From: Clostridia bacterium
GTDB lineage: Bacteria; Bacillota; Clostridia; Christensenellales; Aristaeellaceae
NCBI GenBank assembly: GCA_017431005.1
Contig: JAFRLY010000026.1
Span: forward strand, 50,214 to 114,213
Direction: 5' to 3'
DNA: 64,000 nucleotides
In this document: positions 55,604-63,825 of the stretch, piece after piece
Layout: each line of letters opens with the position of its first letter
Numbering within the stretch: position 1 is the stretch's first letter
Notes under the pieces: model-generated
Databases searched by the model: none
What the model was told of the DNA's origin: nothing
Seen by the model: only the letters and a program-made list of their open reading frames with translations
Made by a program: the position numbers and the translations under genes

Positions 55604-56788
55604 ATGAGCGAGAATCGGAATCCGGGCAGGCTGCTGAATCTGCAGTATGTGCTGCTGACGACAATCAATTTTCTGGTGTCCGTGAGCTATTCAATGGTCT
55701 CGACGATCATGGCCCGGTATCTGGGGAGCATCGGGCTGGCGATCGCTGTTTCCGGCGCCATCACCGGCGCCTTTTCCATTGCCTCCATGGTTGCGCGGCC
55801 CTTCACGGGAGTCATCAACGACCGGCTGGACCGCAGAATGCTGCTGCTGGGCGCTACGGCCGGAATGGGCGTGTGCACGCTTCTTTACGGGCAGACGGAC
55901 AGCTACGGGGTGCTGCTGGGCGTGCGGCTGCTGCATGGCATGTTCTTCGCCTTTTCGAGCACGGTGAACATGGCTGTGATTCCGGAACTGGTTCCGGAGA
56001 AACGGGTCACGGAGGGACTCAGCTATTACGGTGTGGTGCAGAGCCTGGGCGTGGCGGCAGGGCCCTCCATAGGCCTGGCGCTGATCAACCTGGGAGGATA
56101 CGGGCTGAACTTCCTCTGCTCCGGGCTGCTGGCACTGCTCGGCGCGGGAGCCGTGCTGGGGCTCCGGCCCTTCCGGAAGCCGGCGGGGGACAGGCGCAGC
56201 AGGTGGCGCCTGCGCTGGACGGACATCATTGCCGTGGAATGCCTGGCGTACGCGGCGGTGGACGTGGCCATTGCCATGGCGAACGGGCTGGAAAACAGCA
56301 TGATTGCCATTTACGGCGCGGAGAAGGGAATAGCGAATATCGGCTGGTATTTCACGATCTCCGCGGCGGTGCTGTGCGTGACCAGGGTTGCCTTCGGGCG
56401 CCTGGCGGACCGCCGGGGCGTCGCCTTTTCCCTTTATCCAGGGCTGGGACTGATGATCATCGGGTGCCTGATTCTCTGGCGGGCTTCCGCGCCCTGGATG
56501 TTCGCGGCGGCGTCCGTGATCAAGACGGTGGGCGTCGGGCTGGCACGGCCGGCGATTCAGGCCGCCTGCGTGAAGGCCGTGCCAGCGGAGCGCAGGGGCA
56601 GCGCTTCCAGTACTTATTATATCGGGTCGGATATCGGTCAGGGAACGTCCCCGGCGATCGGCGGAAGGATCGTGGATCAGGCAGGAAGCTGCGGACCGGC
56701 GTTTCTGCTGTTCACGATTCCGCTGGCACTGGGAGCCCTGATTTTCGGATGGTTTGAACGGAGAACACGGAAAGGACAGGGAGCATGA
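55604..56788 (+). CDS. Major facilitator superfamily transporter
   Basis: A 394-residue transporter with about 12 membrane helices in two halves. The loop between helices 2 and 3 reads ARPFTGVINDRLDRRMLLLGAT, a clear MFS signature, and its counterpart in the second half reads VAFGRLADRRGVAFS. It starts six bases after the second permease and its stop overlaps the next start (ATGA). The substrate is unknown. A sugar or degradation-product exporter is possible; drug-efflux-like families look similar. Confidence 0.85.
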   Translation: MSENRNPGRLLNLQYVLLTTINFLVSVSYSMVSTIMARYLGSIGLAIAVSGAITGAFSIASMVARPFTGVINDRLDRRMLLLGATAGMGVCTLLYGQTDSYGVLLGVRLLHGMFFAFSSTVNMAVIPELVPEKRVTEGLSYYGVVQSLGVAAGPSIGLALINLGGYGLNFLCSGLLALLGAGAVLGLRPFRKPAGDRRSRWRLRWTDIIAVECLAYAAVDVAIAMANGLENSMIAIYGAEKGIANIGWYFTISAAVLCVTRVAFGRLADRRGVAFSLYPGLGLMIIGCLILWRASAPWMFAAASVIKTVGVGLARPAIQAACVKAVPAERRGSASSTYYIGSDIGQGTSPAIGGRIVDQAGSCGPAFLLFTIPLALGALIFGWFERRTRKGQGA

Positions 56789-58467
56789 TCAAAAGGATCA
56801 ATCTGGGATGTATCGCGCGCGACGGATGCCGGCTCGCGACGGACGTTTACCTGCCGGGGGAGGAAGGCGCCTGGCCGGCGGTCATGATGCGCACGCCCTA
56901 CGGCCGCGGCGGAATTGAAACCGATCCGCTTTACGGGCGTTTTCCGGAGCTGGTTGAGGACGGATACGCGGTTGTGACGCAGGACCTGCGGGGCACAGGG
57001 GACAGCGAGGGCACCCTGGGGCTGAACGGACAGAACGAGCAGGAGGACGGGTATGACGCTGTGGAATGGCTGGCGGCACAGCCGTTCTGCAGCGGCGAGG
57101 TCGGCATGTTCGGCCTGTCCTATCCGGGATTTGTGCAGACAGCAGCCGCGGCGGACGCGCCGCCGCACCTGAAGGCCATCTGCCCGTTTATGTCCCCGTC
57201 GCTGCATCCCTTCGGGATCCGGGGCGGACATCTGCGCCATATGCAGCATCTTTACTGGGCGTACGCGCAGACGCTGGCACATCCCGAAAAATACATCCCG
57301 GACGCGCGGCGCCGGGAGGAAACGGCAGCGGCCATGAAGGAGATGTTTCCGCGGCTGGCCGAAATGCTGCTGGCGGATCCGCCGGCGGAATGCCGGGCGG
57401 CGCAGCTTCCGGAGGTGCCGATCCTGCGGGATTACCGGGAGGTGATGGCGGGAGCGGAGGATCCGGAATACTGGAAACGGATGCATATGCCGATCAATTA
57501 TGACCGGGTGCATGTGCCGGCGCTTTTCGGCACCGGCTGGCTGGACGCCGCCCGGGAGTGGACTGTGGAGGGGTTCCTGGCGGCCCGGAAAAGCCGGGAC
57601 CCGCTGACGCGGGAGGAGGCAAGGCTGCTGATCGGCATCTGGCCCCACGGCGGAGAGCTTCCTTCCGTCATTGAAGGCGAAGACTTCACGGAGGCGGCTT
57701 CCGGAGACAGCGCGGACGTTTTCGGGATGATGCACCGGTGGTTTGACCGGTGGCTGAAACACCGGGAGGCAGCGGAGGAACCCCGGGTGCGCTATTTTGT
57801 CCGCGGAAGCAACGAATGGCGGACGGCGGCAGACTGGCCGCCGCCTGAGACTGTGCCGCTGCGGCTTTATCTGCGGGCGGACGGTACGCTGGCTGAGCAG
57901 CCGGAGGAAGCGGAAGGCGCGGTCTGCTATCCGGCGGACCCGGCGGCTCCGATGCCCTCCGCTATCACAGACCGGGCCGGACGGCGCATGACGGCCGACT
58001 GGCGTGACGCGGAGCGGAAGGATATGGCGCTGTTCACGACGGAGCCGATGAAAACAGCGGTGACCTTTGCCGGCACGATGCGGATGCGCCTGTTCGCGGC
58101 CACGGACGCGCCGGATACGGATTACGCCTGCAGGCTGCTGGATATCGGGCCGGACGGAAGGCAGACAGAGCTGCTGGCAGGCATTATACGGGCCAGGCAT
58201 ATGAACCGGATGTTTGAGCCGCGGCTGATTCCGGCCGGAGAGGTCACGGAGTTTTGCTGGGACGCGGGGAACGCGGCGAACACCTTCCTGCCCGGGCACC
58301 GGATCGGCCTGCAGGTCATGGGCCACCTTTATCCGGATTACGAAAGAAACATGAATACCGGCGGGGATACCGGAAGGGGAAGGGAAATGCGGACAGCGAT
58401 CCACCGGATACTCACAGGCGGCGCACGGGCGTCCATGGCTGAGCTGCCGGTGATCAGAACAGAATGA
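56785..58467 (+). CDS. CocE/NonD-type hydrolase
   Basis: A 560-residue member of the X-Pro dipeptidyl-peptidase/CocE superfamily. The intact nucleophile elbow is FGLSYPG with Ser112. VVTQDLRGTGDSEG precedes it, and a C-terminal jelly-roll domain follows (about 330-560). It may cleave acyl esters or amides; some relatives in glycan loci act as esterases. It is a paralogue of the protein at 47754-49424, which lacks a properly placed Ser. The gene is translationally coupled to the MFS gene and ends at a strong terminator. Confidence 0.88.
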   Translation: MIKRINLGCIARDGCRLATDVYLPGEEGAWPAVMMRTPYGRGGIETDPLYGRFPELVEDGYAVVTQDLRGTGDSEGTLGLNGQNEQEDGYDAVEWLAAQPFCSGEVGMFGLSYPGFVQTAAAADAPPHLKAICPFMSPSLHPFGIRGGHLRHMQHLYWAYAQTLAHPEKYIPDARRREETAAAMKEMFPRLAEMLLADPPAECRAAQLPEVPILRDYREVMAGAEDPEYWKRMHMPINYDRVHVPALFGTGWLDAAREWTVEGFLAARKSRDPLTREEARLLIGIWPHGGELPSVIEGEDFTEAASGDSADVFGMMHRWFDRWLKHREAAEEPRVRYFVRGSNEWRTAADWPPPETVPLRLYLRADGTLAEQPEEAEGAVCYPADPAAPMPSAITDRAGRRMTADWRDAERKDMALFTTEPMKTAVTFAGTMRMRLFAATDAPDTDYACRLLDIGPDGRQTELLAGIIRARHMNRMFEPRLIPAGEVTEFCWDAGNAANTFLPGHRIGLQVMGHLYPDYERNMNTGGDTGRGREMRTAIHRILTGGARASMAELPVIRTE

Positions 58468-58473
58468 GCGGAA

Positions 58474-58508
58474 GCGTCCGGAGAGCAGCGATCTCCGGAC
58501 GCTTTTTT
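58474..58508 (+). terminator. Terminator of the transporter/hydrolase operon
   Basis: GCGTCCGGAGA (58474-58484) and TCTCCGGACGC (58492-58502) form a perfect 11-bp stem with a seven-base loop, followed by six T residues. Confidence 0.93.
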
Positions 58509-58557
58509 CATACCGCCGGGGAGGGACGGACGGGCAGCCGGAATTTATACCCGGGGT

Positions 58558-58587
58558 TTGCAAAAGACACACAGGATGTGGTATTAT
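58558..58587 (+). promoter_or_regulatory. Promoter of the HlyD-like/sepF/divIVA group
   Basis: TTGCAA (58558-58563) and TATTAT (58582-58587) are 18 bp apart. An AGAGGGGAGGA ribosome site follows at 58605-58615. Confidence 0.55.
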
Positions 58588-58621
58588 TATATGTTCATAT
58601 ATACAGAGGGGAGGACTGGAT

Positions 58622-59857
58622 TTGTATCAGATGGAACCGCCGCAACCGGTGCAGCAGCCGGAGCGCCCGGAAGACCGGCGCCTGAGCGTGCCGCAGATCA
58701 TGCTGATCGTGCTGGTCCTCGGTTTCGCCGCGTGGTATCTGATAACAACCCTGACGCCGGAGGCTTCCGCGTACGGGACCATCTCCGCGGGAACGCTGGG
58801 ATCCCGGTATACGGGGGACTGCCTGATTATCCGGGATGAAACCCCTTTTGACGCGGAAGGCGTCACCAGCATCCAGTATGTGGCGGAGGAAGCCTCGACG
58901 GTTTTCCGGGGCGGGGTGATCTGCAACGTCTATTCCTCCGGGTTCAGTACCCGGGAAATGACGACCCTGCAGGAGTACAGGGACCAGATCAAGGAATACC
59001 AGGTGAAGCTGCTGAATTCCCAGATCACCACGGACGCGCAGATTGAAAAGCTGGAGTCCGAGGTGCTGACCCGGGCCAGGGAAATCCGGGAAATGATCGG
59101 CGGCGTACGGGGGAATATGGCCAACCAGGAGAGACTGCTGGGAGCCGCGATTCAGACCCGGCAGACCTACCTGAAGGAAAAATTCAGCAACGACCAGCGC
59201 CTGAGCCGCCTGTACGACGATGAGCAGAGCCAGCTCCAGCGGATCAGCAGCTGGACGAAGCAGTATGTGACAATGAACGAAACCCTGGTCAGCTTCTACT
59301 CGGACGGCTATGAATACGGGCTGACCGTGAGCAACTACGACCAGTTCAGCCCCTCCGAGGTCCGGGCCATGATCAACGGACAGAAGCCCTCAAAGGAGTC
59401 GCTTCAGAAGGGGAAAACAACCATTTACCGCACCATCCGGGACGGGCACTGGTACGTGCTGATGCTGATCCGCGACAGCACCTGGAATCCGGTGGAGGGG
59501 GCGGTATACGAGCTCCGGCTGGAGAACTTCAAGGACACGATGGTGCAGGCCCGGGTAGTCAGCTTCACCCGCAGCGGCGGAGAGCTGGAGGTCCGGCTGA
59601 GCATCGAGGCGCCGGTGCTGCCCGTGCTGTACGTGAGATCGTGCACCGGGGTGCTGGGAGACAATGTTTCGTCTCTGACGGTTCCCCAGGAAGCGATCTA
59701 CATTCAGGACAACATGCCGGGCATCGTCGTCGTGAACGGCGACTATAAGGTGTTCATTCCCGTGAACGTGCTGGAGAAGCGGGACGGGCTGGCCTACATC
59801 GCCGCGATTCAGCAGGGTGTGATTTATGAGGGACAGACAGTGCAGCTGTTCCGCTGA
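58622..59857 (+). CDS. HlyD-like periplasmic-adaptor-type membrane protein next to sepF
   Basis: A 411-residue protein with one membrane helix (about 24-46, VPQIMLIVLVLGFAAWYLIT). A barrel-sandwich-like region follows, then a coiled coil (about 110-200), then a beta-rich C-terminal part with VLYVRSCTGVLGDNVSSLTVPQEAIY. This resembles HlyD/AcrA adaptors, but no exporter is encoded beside it. The TTG at 58622 is preferred since AGAGGGGAGGA sits seven bases upstream; the ATG at 58631 is too far away. Its position before sepF and divIVA suggests a cell-envelope or division role. The function is not established. Confidence 0.75.
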   Translation: MYQMEPPQPVQQPERPEDRRLSVPQIMLIVLVLGFAAWYLITTLTPEASAYGTISAGTLGSRYTGDCLIIRDETPFDAEGVTSIQYVAEEASTVFRGGVICNVYSSGFSTREMTTLQEYRDQIKEYQVKLLNSQITTDAQIEKLESEVLTRAREIREMIGGVRGNMANQERLLGAAIQTRQTYLKEKFSNDQRLSRLYDDEQSQLQRISSWTKQYVTMNETLVSFYSDGYEYGLTVSNYDQFSPSEVRAMINGQKPSKESLQKGKTTIYRTIRDGHWYVLMLIRDSTWNPVEGAVYELRLENFKDTMVQARVVSFTRSGGELEVRLSIEAPVLPVLYVRSCTGVLGDNVSSLTVPQEAIYIQDNMPGIVVVNGDYKVFIPVNVLEKRDGLAYIAAIQQGVIYEGQTVQLFR

Positions 59858-59910
59858 TTCCGGCAACGGAAGCATGCCGCCGGGAATATGCCGGCAGCGC
59901 AATATTCGGG

Positions 59911-59930
59911 CCCGGTTCTGAAGAACCGGG
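59911..59930 (+). other. Hairpin just upstream of the sepF ribosome site
   Basis: CCCGGTTC (59911-59918) and GAACCGGG (59923-59930) form an 8-bp GC-rich stem with a TGAA loop. No T run follows; the GGGGAGGAA ribosome site of sepF starts right after it. It could shape mRNA stability or translation of sepF. Confidence 0.5.
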
Positions 59931-59948
59931 CGGGGAGGAACGGTATTC

Positions 59949-60764
59949 ATGGCATTGGAGAAATTGCTGGGCAGGCTTCAGAGCCTGTTCGGAGAGCGGA
60001 AGAATGACGGATCCCGCAGACCGGACGGAGGTACAAGCTGCTACCGCCCGGTCAGAAGGAAACAGGCGGGAGAGAATACGGGAACGGTTCCCGCGGAGCT
60101 CCAGGGGCAGGAATCTGCCTCTGTTCCGTATATTCATACCGGCTTTACGGGCATGAATCCGCCGGCCGATTACAGCGCCGCGATGCCGGCGCAGCAGCCT
60201 TCCGGCCCCTATTTTACCCGGCAGGAGGAACCCAGGGACAATATTTCCTATATGCCGGGAGTCTACGCGCAGGACGCGGGAAACAGCTACACGCATGTGG
60301 AGCACATCATGACGATGACCTCTCTGAAAAGCTGCTATGAGGCCATCGAGTGCATGAAGAACGGGGAAACCCTGATCATCACCCTGGACGCGATCGCCAA
60401 CGAGGGAGAGAGCATGCGCTGCCAGGATATGCTGGCCGGCGCGGCCTTCACACTGGGCTGCAACGTCAGGATGCTGCAGGGAGGCAGGCTGGTTCTGATC
60501 GCGCCGGAGAACGTGAAGATTCTGCCGGAGCAGCCGCAGACCCGGATGGAGAGAAGCCCTGTCAGCGGAATGGCTCCGATGGCGCCGGCGGTGCCGCAGG
60601 AGCAGGAGCCCGTGTATACCGGCCGAAGGGAACGCCGGACAAGCCAGCGCGCAGCCCAGTGGGAGGCGGCCCGGAACGGGGAAGCGCCCAACTATAACCC
60701 ATATACCGGGACGATGCCGGTGGCAGCAGGGGAATACAGGAACTTCGGCGGATACGGTTACTGA
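59949..60764 (+). CDS. sepF: Cell division protein SepF
   Basis: SepF (271 residues) tethers FtsZ to the membrane and shapes the division septum. The N-terminal MALEKLLGRLQSLFG is the expected amphipathic membrane-binding helix. A Pro/Gly-rich linker is followed by the SepF core (about 115-205) with LKSCYEAIECMKNGETLIITLDAI, CQDMLAGAAFTLGCNV and LIAPENVKIL. A C-terminal tail of about 65 residues, rich in Arg, Pro and Tyr, makes it longer than Bacillus SepF (about 150 residues). divIVA follows by 49 bases. Confidence 0.92.
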   Translation: MALEKLLGRLQSLFGERKNDGSRRPDGGTSCYRPVRRKQAGENTGTVPAELQGQESASVPYIHTGFTGMNPPADYSAAMPAQQPSGPYFTRQEEPRDNISYMPGVYAQDAGNSYTHVEHIMTMTSLKSCYEAIECMKNGETLIITLDAIANEGESMRCQDMLAGAAFTLGCNVRMLQGGRLVLIAPENVKILPEQPQTRMERSPVSGMAPMAPAVPQEQEPVYTGRRERRTSQRAAQWEAARNGEAPNYNPYTGTMPVAAGEYRNFGGYGY

Positions 60765-60813
60765 CCGCCCCGCCTTTCACAGCAGGACCGGAACGGATGA
60801 AAGGAGATAAAAG

Positions 60814-61281
60814 ATGGCACGCATTACGGTGGATCTGATCAGCACCAAGGAGTTTTCCCTGGAATCCAGGGGCTACAACCGGCAGGAGGTCGACAATTTC
60901 CTGGACGATATCTGCGAGGAAATGGAACGGATGGAAGCGGAGATCAAGGATCTGCGCCAGAAGACCACCATCGTGAAGCCCGCGGCTGCGGCAGCGGCCG
61001 GGATGTCCGCGCAGGATGAGAACAGCTTCCGGGAGATCCTGGAAATGGCCAGAAAGGTAAAGGACGAGACGATCCAGAAGGCGAAGGAGGACGCTGAAGC
61101 CATCCGCGTCAAGGCGGAAACGGAAGCGCAGGAGCGGCTGGACGGGCTGAGCGGAGAGCGTGAGACCCTGAATCACCAGCTGGATGAGCTGAAGGCGGCC
61201 GCGAAGGCCTACCGGAAGGATTTCGAGGCGCTGCTGCAGGCTCAGCAGGAAGCTCTGGAAAAGGCGTCAGATCTGTTCTGA
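60814..61281 (+). CDS. divIVA: DivIVA domain-containing protein
   Basis: A 155-residue coiled-coil protein. The N-terminal DivIVA lipid-binding domain contains KEFSLESRGYNRQEVDNFLDDICEEME. A long coiled coil (about 70-150) follows. It marks cell poles or septa and recruits partners in Gram-positive bacteria. The start is set by AAGGAGATAAAAG. It sits in the sepF cluster, as in many Firmicutes. Confidence 0.9.
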   Translation: MARITVDLISTKEFSLESRGYNRQEVDNFLDDICEEMERMEAEIKDLRQKTTIVKPAAAAAAGMSAQDENSFREILEMARKVKDETIQKAKEDAEAIRVKAETEAQERLDGLSGERETLNHQLDELKAAAKAYRKDFEALLQAQQEALEKASDLF

Positions 61282-61313
61282 TGCGCTGATAAAAGGAAAG
61301 AGGGATACATACC

Positions 61314-62213
61314 ATGTTCGGACGGAGACCGGATGGACGCAGGCTGAATTCCATCGACCCCATCGTGCAGATGACGCCTTACCTGATGCCCATGCGCTGT
61401 GACGCGCAGGTGTTTCTGGAGCAGAAGCTGGATTATGAGATGCTGGCCCGCTATATTGCCCGGAAGGCGGCGGAGGGGCAGAAGGTGACCTTCATGCAGA
61501 TCGTCGTGGCTGCATACGTTCGGGGCATCAGCCAGCATCCGGAGATTAACCGCTTCATCAAAAACAAGCAGTATTATTCCCGGAACAACTGCTCCGTTTC
61601 CTATACGATCCTGAAGGAAATGCAGCATCATGACAGCCCGGAAACCGTGGTGCGGATTCAGTTCGACCTGACCGACACGCTGTTTGACGTCCGGGACCGG
61701 ATGAACGACGCAGTGGAAAAAAACCGCGGCGAGGAGAACGACAATTTTGTGGATAAGCTCGCGAAGGGCGTCCTGTCCATTCCGGGTCTGCCCACGCTGA
61801 TTGTCGCTGTGGTGCGTCTGCTGGACCGCTACGGAATCGCTCCCCGGGTTCTGATGAATGAGCTGCCGTTCTACAGCGGCATGTTCATCACCAACAACGG
61901 CTCCATCGGCCTGCACCATGTGTGGCATCACATCTATAATTTCGGAAATGTCAGCATGTTCCTGGGCATGGGCAGCGTTATGAAGGAAGCGACGGTTGAA
62001 GCGGACGGCAAGGCCAGGATGAGGCGCTGGCTGCCGATGGGCATCACGGTGGACGAGCGGGTCTGCTCCGGCGCCCATTATGCCGAATTCTTCGCGGACG
62101 TGATCAACTGCCTGAATCATCCGGAGCTGCTGGAGGTTCCGCCGGAGAAGGTCCGGTTTGACCCCGGCGTGGAATACCACGAGCCGAAGATCAACGCAAA
62201 AAAAGAGGCCTGA
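61314..62213 (+). CDS. E2/chloramphenicol-acetyltransferase-fold protein lacking the catalytic motif
   Basis: A 299-residue protein resembling the catalytic domain of 2-oxoacid dehydrogenase E2 and CAT enzymes. It has FMQIVVAAYVRGISQHPEINRF, FDLTDTLFDVRDRM and a C-terminal MGITVDERVCSGAHYAEFF. True enzymes have DHRxxDG or HHxxxDG there; this one has DERVCSG (Asp247 onward), with Glu in place of the catalytic His and Ser in place of Asp. No lipoyl or subunit-binding domain is present, and no E1 or E3 genes are near. An acyl-CoA-dependent transferase role is doubtful. It lies 32 bases after divIVA. Confidence 0.72.
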   Translation: MFGRRPDGRRLNSIDPIVQMTPYLMPMRCDAQVFLEQKLDYEMLARYIARKAAEGQKVTFMQIVVAAYVRGISQHPEINRFIKNKQYYSRNNCSVSYTILKEMQHHDSPETVVRIQFDLTDTLFDVRDRMNDAVEKNRGEENDNFVDKLAKGVLSIPGLPTLIVAVVRLLDRYGIAPRVLMNELPFYSGMFITNNGSIGLHHVWHHIYNFGNVSMFLGMGSVMKEATVEADGKARMRRWLPMGITVDERVCSGAHYAEFFADVINCLNHPELLEVPPEKVRFDPGVEYHEPKINAKKEA

Positions 62214-62221
62214 GCCTCCTG

Positions 62222-62258
62222 AAAAAAACCGTATGGGAGAAAACCCATACGGTTTTTT
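62222..62258. terminator. Bidirectional terminator
   Basis: ACCGTATGGG (62228-62237) and CCCATACGGT (62244-62253) form a perfect 10-bp stem. Seven A residues precede it and TTTTT follows, so it can end both the E2-like gene and the convergent helicase gene. Confidence 0.92.
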
Positions 62259-62277
62259 CGTGCCGGAATACCGGCTG

Positions 62278-63459
62278 TCAGATATTTTCAAAAAATGGTG
62301 TGCCGTCCTCCCGGCGCAGCACCCCGTCCGTGAAGGAAAGGGGCGTCGGGGCGGTCAGCATATACTTGAGGATTTCATCCATCCGCACGCTTTCCCGGAA
62401 GGTTACCAGGGAAAAGCTGACGCCGTGCTTATGGGCGCGCCCGGTGCGGCCGATCCGGTGGAGATAATACTCATTCTCATTGGGCAGATCATAGTTGATC
62501 ACGGCTTCCACATCATCCACGTCAATGCCGCGGGCGGCCACGTCCGTGGAAACCAGAATCGGGAACTTGCCGCGCTTGAAATCACGCATGACCTCGTTTC
62601 GCTTAGACTGGGGAATATCGCCGTGAAGGCATTTGGCCTCGTAGCCTTCCTTCCGCAGCCGGCTGGTCAGCTTGTCAGTCATGAACTTGGTGTTGCAGAA
62701 GATCATGATCCGGTGGTATTCATCCGCATCCAGCAGATAAAGCAGATGATCTGTTTTCTGATCCTGCTCGGTGGCGATGACGTACTGGGTGATCTGCGGC
62801 CGGTCCTTCTTTGTCGCCTCGACGGAAATTTCAACCGGATCATGCTGATACTTCCAGGCGATGGTCAGCACGTCCTGGTTTGTGGTGGCTGAGAACAGCA
62901 CCAGCTGCCGGTCGGGCGGGGTGGATTCAATGATTCTGGTGACATCCTTGACGAAGCCCATGTTCAGCATCTCGTCCGCCTCATCCAGCACCATGGTATG
63001 GACGGCATTGAGGGAAATATTTCCACGCTGCATATGGTCCAGCAGCCGTCCGGGCGTCGCGATCACAATCTGGGGTTTGCGCTTCAGAGCGGTGATCTGC
63101 TTTGAAATGGACTGGCCGCCGTAGATGACGGCGATGCGGACGCCCTGAATGAACTTGGCGAGACGGGTCAGCTCCTCACCGATCTGCAGGGCCAGCTCCC
63201 GGGTCGGAGCCAGAACGATTTCCTGCACCCGGCTGTCCTTCAGCTGCACATACTCCAGCATGGGAATGCCGAAGGCGCAGGTCTTTCCGGTGCCGGTCGG
63301 AGCGATGGCGTTGATATCCGCTCCGGACATCATCAGCGGAATCGTGCGGGCCTGAACCGTGGAGGGCTCCTGAAAGCCCATGTCCCGGACGGCCCTGAGG
63401 ATCTCCGTCGAGAGATCCATGGTATCAAAAGAGACGTTTTCAAAAGTTTCCTGTGCCAA
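62278..63459 (-). CDS. DEAD-box ATP-dependent RNA helicase
   Basis: A 393-residue RNA helicase. Motifs in order: Q-motif FQEPSTVQ, Walker A APTGTGKT, PTRELALQ, TPGRLLDH, DEAD in VLDEADEMLNMGF, SAT, IFCNTKF, STDVAARGID and HRIGRTGR. The C-terminal extension is short, as in CshA-like core proteins without an RNA-binding tail. The TTG at 63459 is preferred: AAAGGAG lies seven bases upstream, while the first in-frame ATG (63420) cuts into the Q-region. It probably remodels ribosomal or structured mRNA. Confidence 0.92.
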   Translation of the reverse strand: MAQETFENVSFDTMDLSTEILRAVRDMGFQEPSTVQARTIPLMMSGADINAIAPTGTGKTCAFGIPMLEYVQLKDSRVQEIVLAPTRELALQIGEELTRLAKFIQGVRIAVIYGGQSISKQITALKRKPQIVIATPGRLLDHMQRGNISLNAVHTMVLDEADEMLNMGFVKDVTRIIESTPPDRQLVLFSATTNQDVLTIAWKYQHDPVEISVEATKKDRPQITQYVIATEQDQKTDHLLYLLDADEYHRIMIFCNTKFMTDKLTSRLRKEGYEAKCLHGDIPQSKRNEVMRDFKRGKFPILVSTDVAARGIDVDDVEAVINYDLPNENEYYLHRIGRTGRAHKHGVSFSLVTFRESVRMDEILKYMLTAPTPLSFTDGVLRREDGTPFFENI

Positions 63460-63488
63460 GGGGTGACTCCTTTCCTGCAGCGCCTGCC

Positions 63489-63728
63489 TCAGGCCGGATA
63501 GGCGCGGATGGCTTTGGCCAGCTGATCCGGACAGGAGGTTCCGCCGCGGCAAAGGGTGCCCTCCAGCAGGGAAGCCACCTTCTCAGCGTTCTGACCCATG
63601 GCGAGTTTTGCCACGCCCTGGGTGTTGCCCTTGCAGCCGTTGATAAACCGGCAGTGGGTGATGATCCCGTCGGTGATCTCCAGCTCGATGGCGGTGGAGC
63701 AGGTACCGTGGGTTTTATAAACAAACAT
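63489..63728 (-). CDS. TSCPD domain-containing protein (TIGR03905 type)
   Basis: A 79-residue protein with the TSCPD signature in GGTSCPDQLAKAI near its C-terminus. Other conserved cysteines are in HGTCSTAIELE, NGCKGN and TLCRGG, a pattern likely to bind metal. Related domains are found attached to some ribonucleotide reductases, but stand-alone proteins have no known job. The ATG at 63728 has AAGGAG six bases upstream. The DEAD-box gene follows after 29 bases, so the two are probably co-transcribed. Confidence 0.87.
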   Translation of the reverse strand: MFVYKTHGTCSTAIELEITDGIITHCRFINGCKGNTQGVAKLAMGQNAEKVASLLEGTLCRGGTSCPDQLAKAIRAYPA

Positions 63729-63777
63729 GGGAAGCTCCTTTCCGGGACAGATTCCTGAAAAATCCGTTCCGTTACAT

Positions 63778-63811
63778 TTAAAAAGGAACGCTCCCGATCT
63801 GGGAGCGTTCC
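63778..63811 (-). terminator. Terminator of tuf
   Basis: On the minus strand GGAACGCTCCC and GGGAGCGTTCC (63811-63785) form a perfect 11-bp stem with a five-base loop, followed by T residues. It lies 14 bases after the tuf stop codon. Confidence 0.92.
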
Positions 63812-63825
63812 GGGAGAACCGCAAA

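Noticed and set aside
59901-59910. AATATTCGGG, identical in core to the inverted PurBox before purR, upstream of sepF
   Set aside because: It is single, lies between co-transcribed genes away from a promoter, and has no partner site at the proper distance; likely chance.
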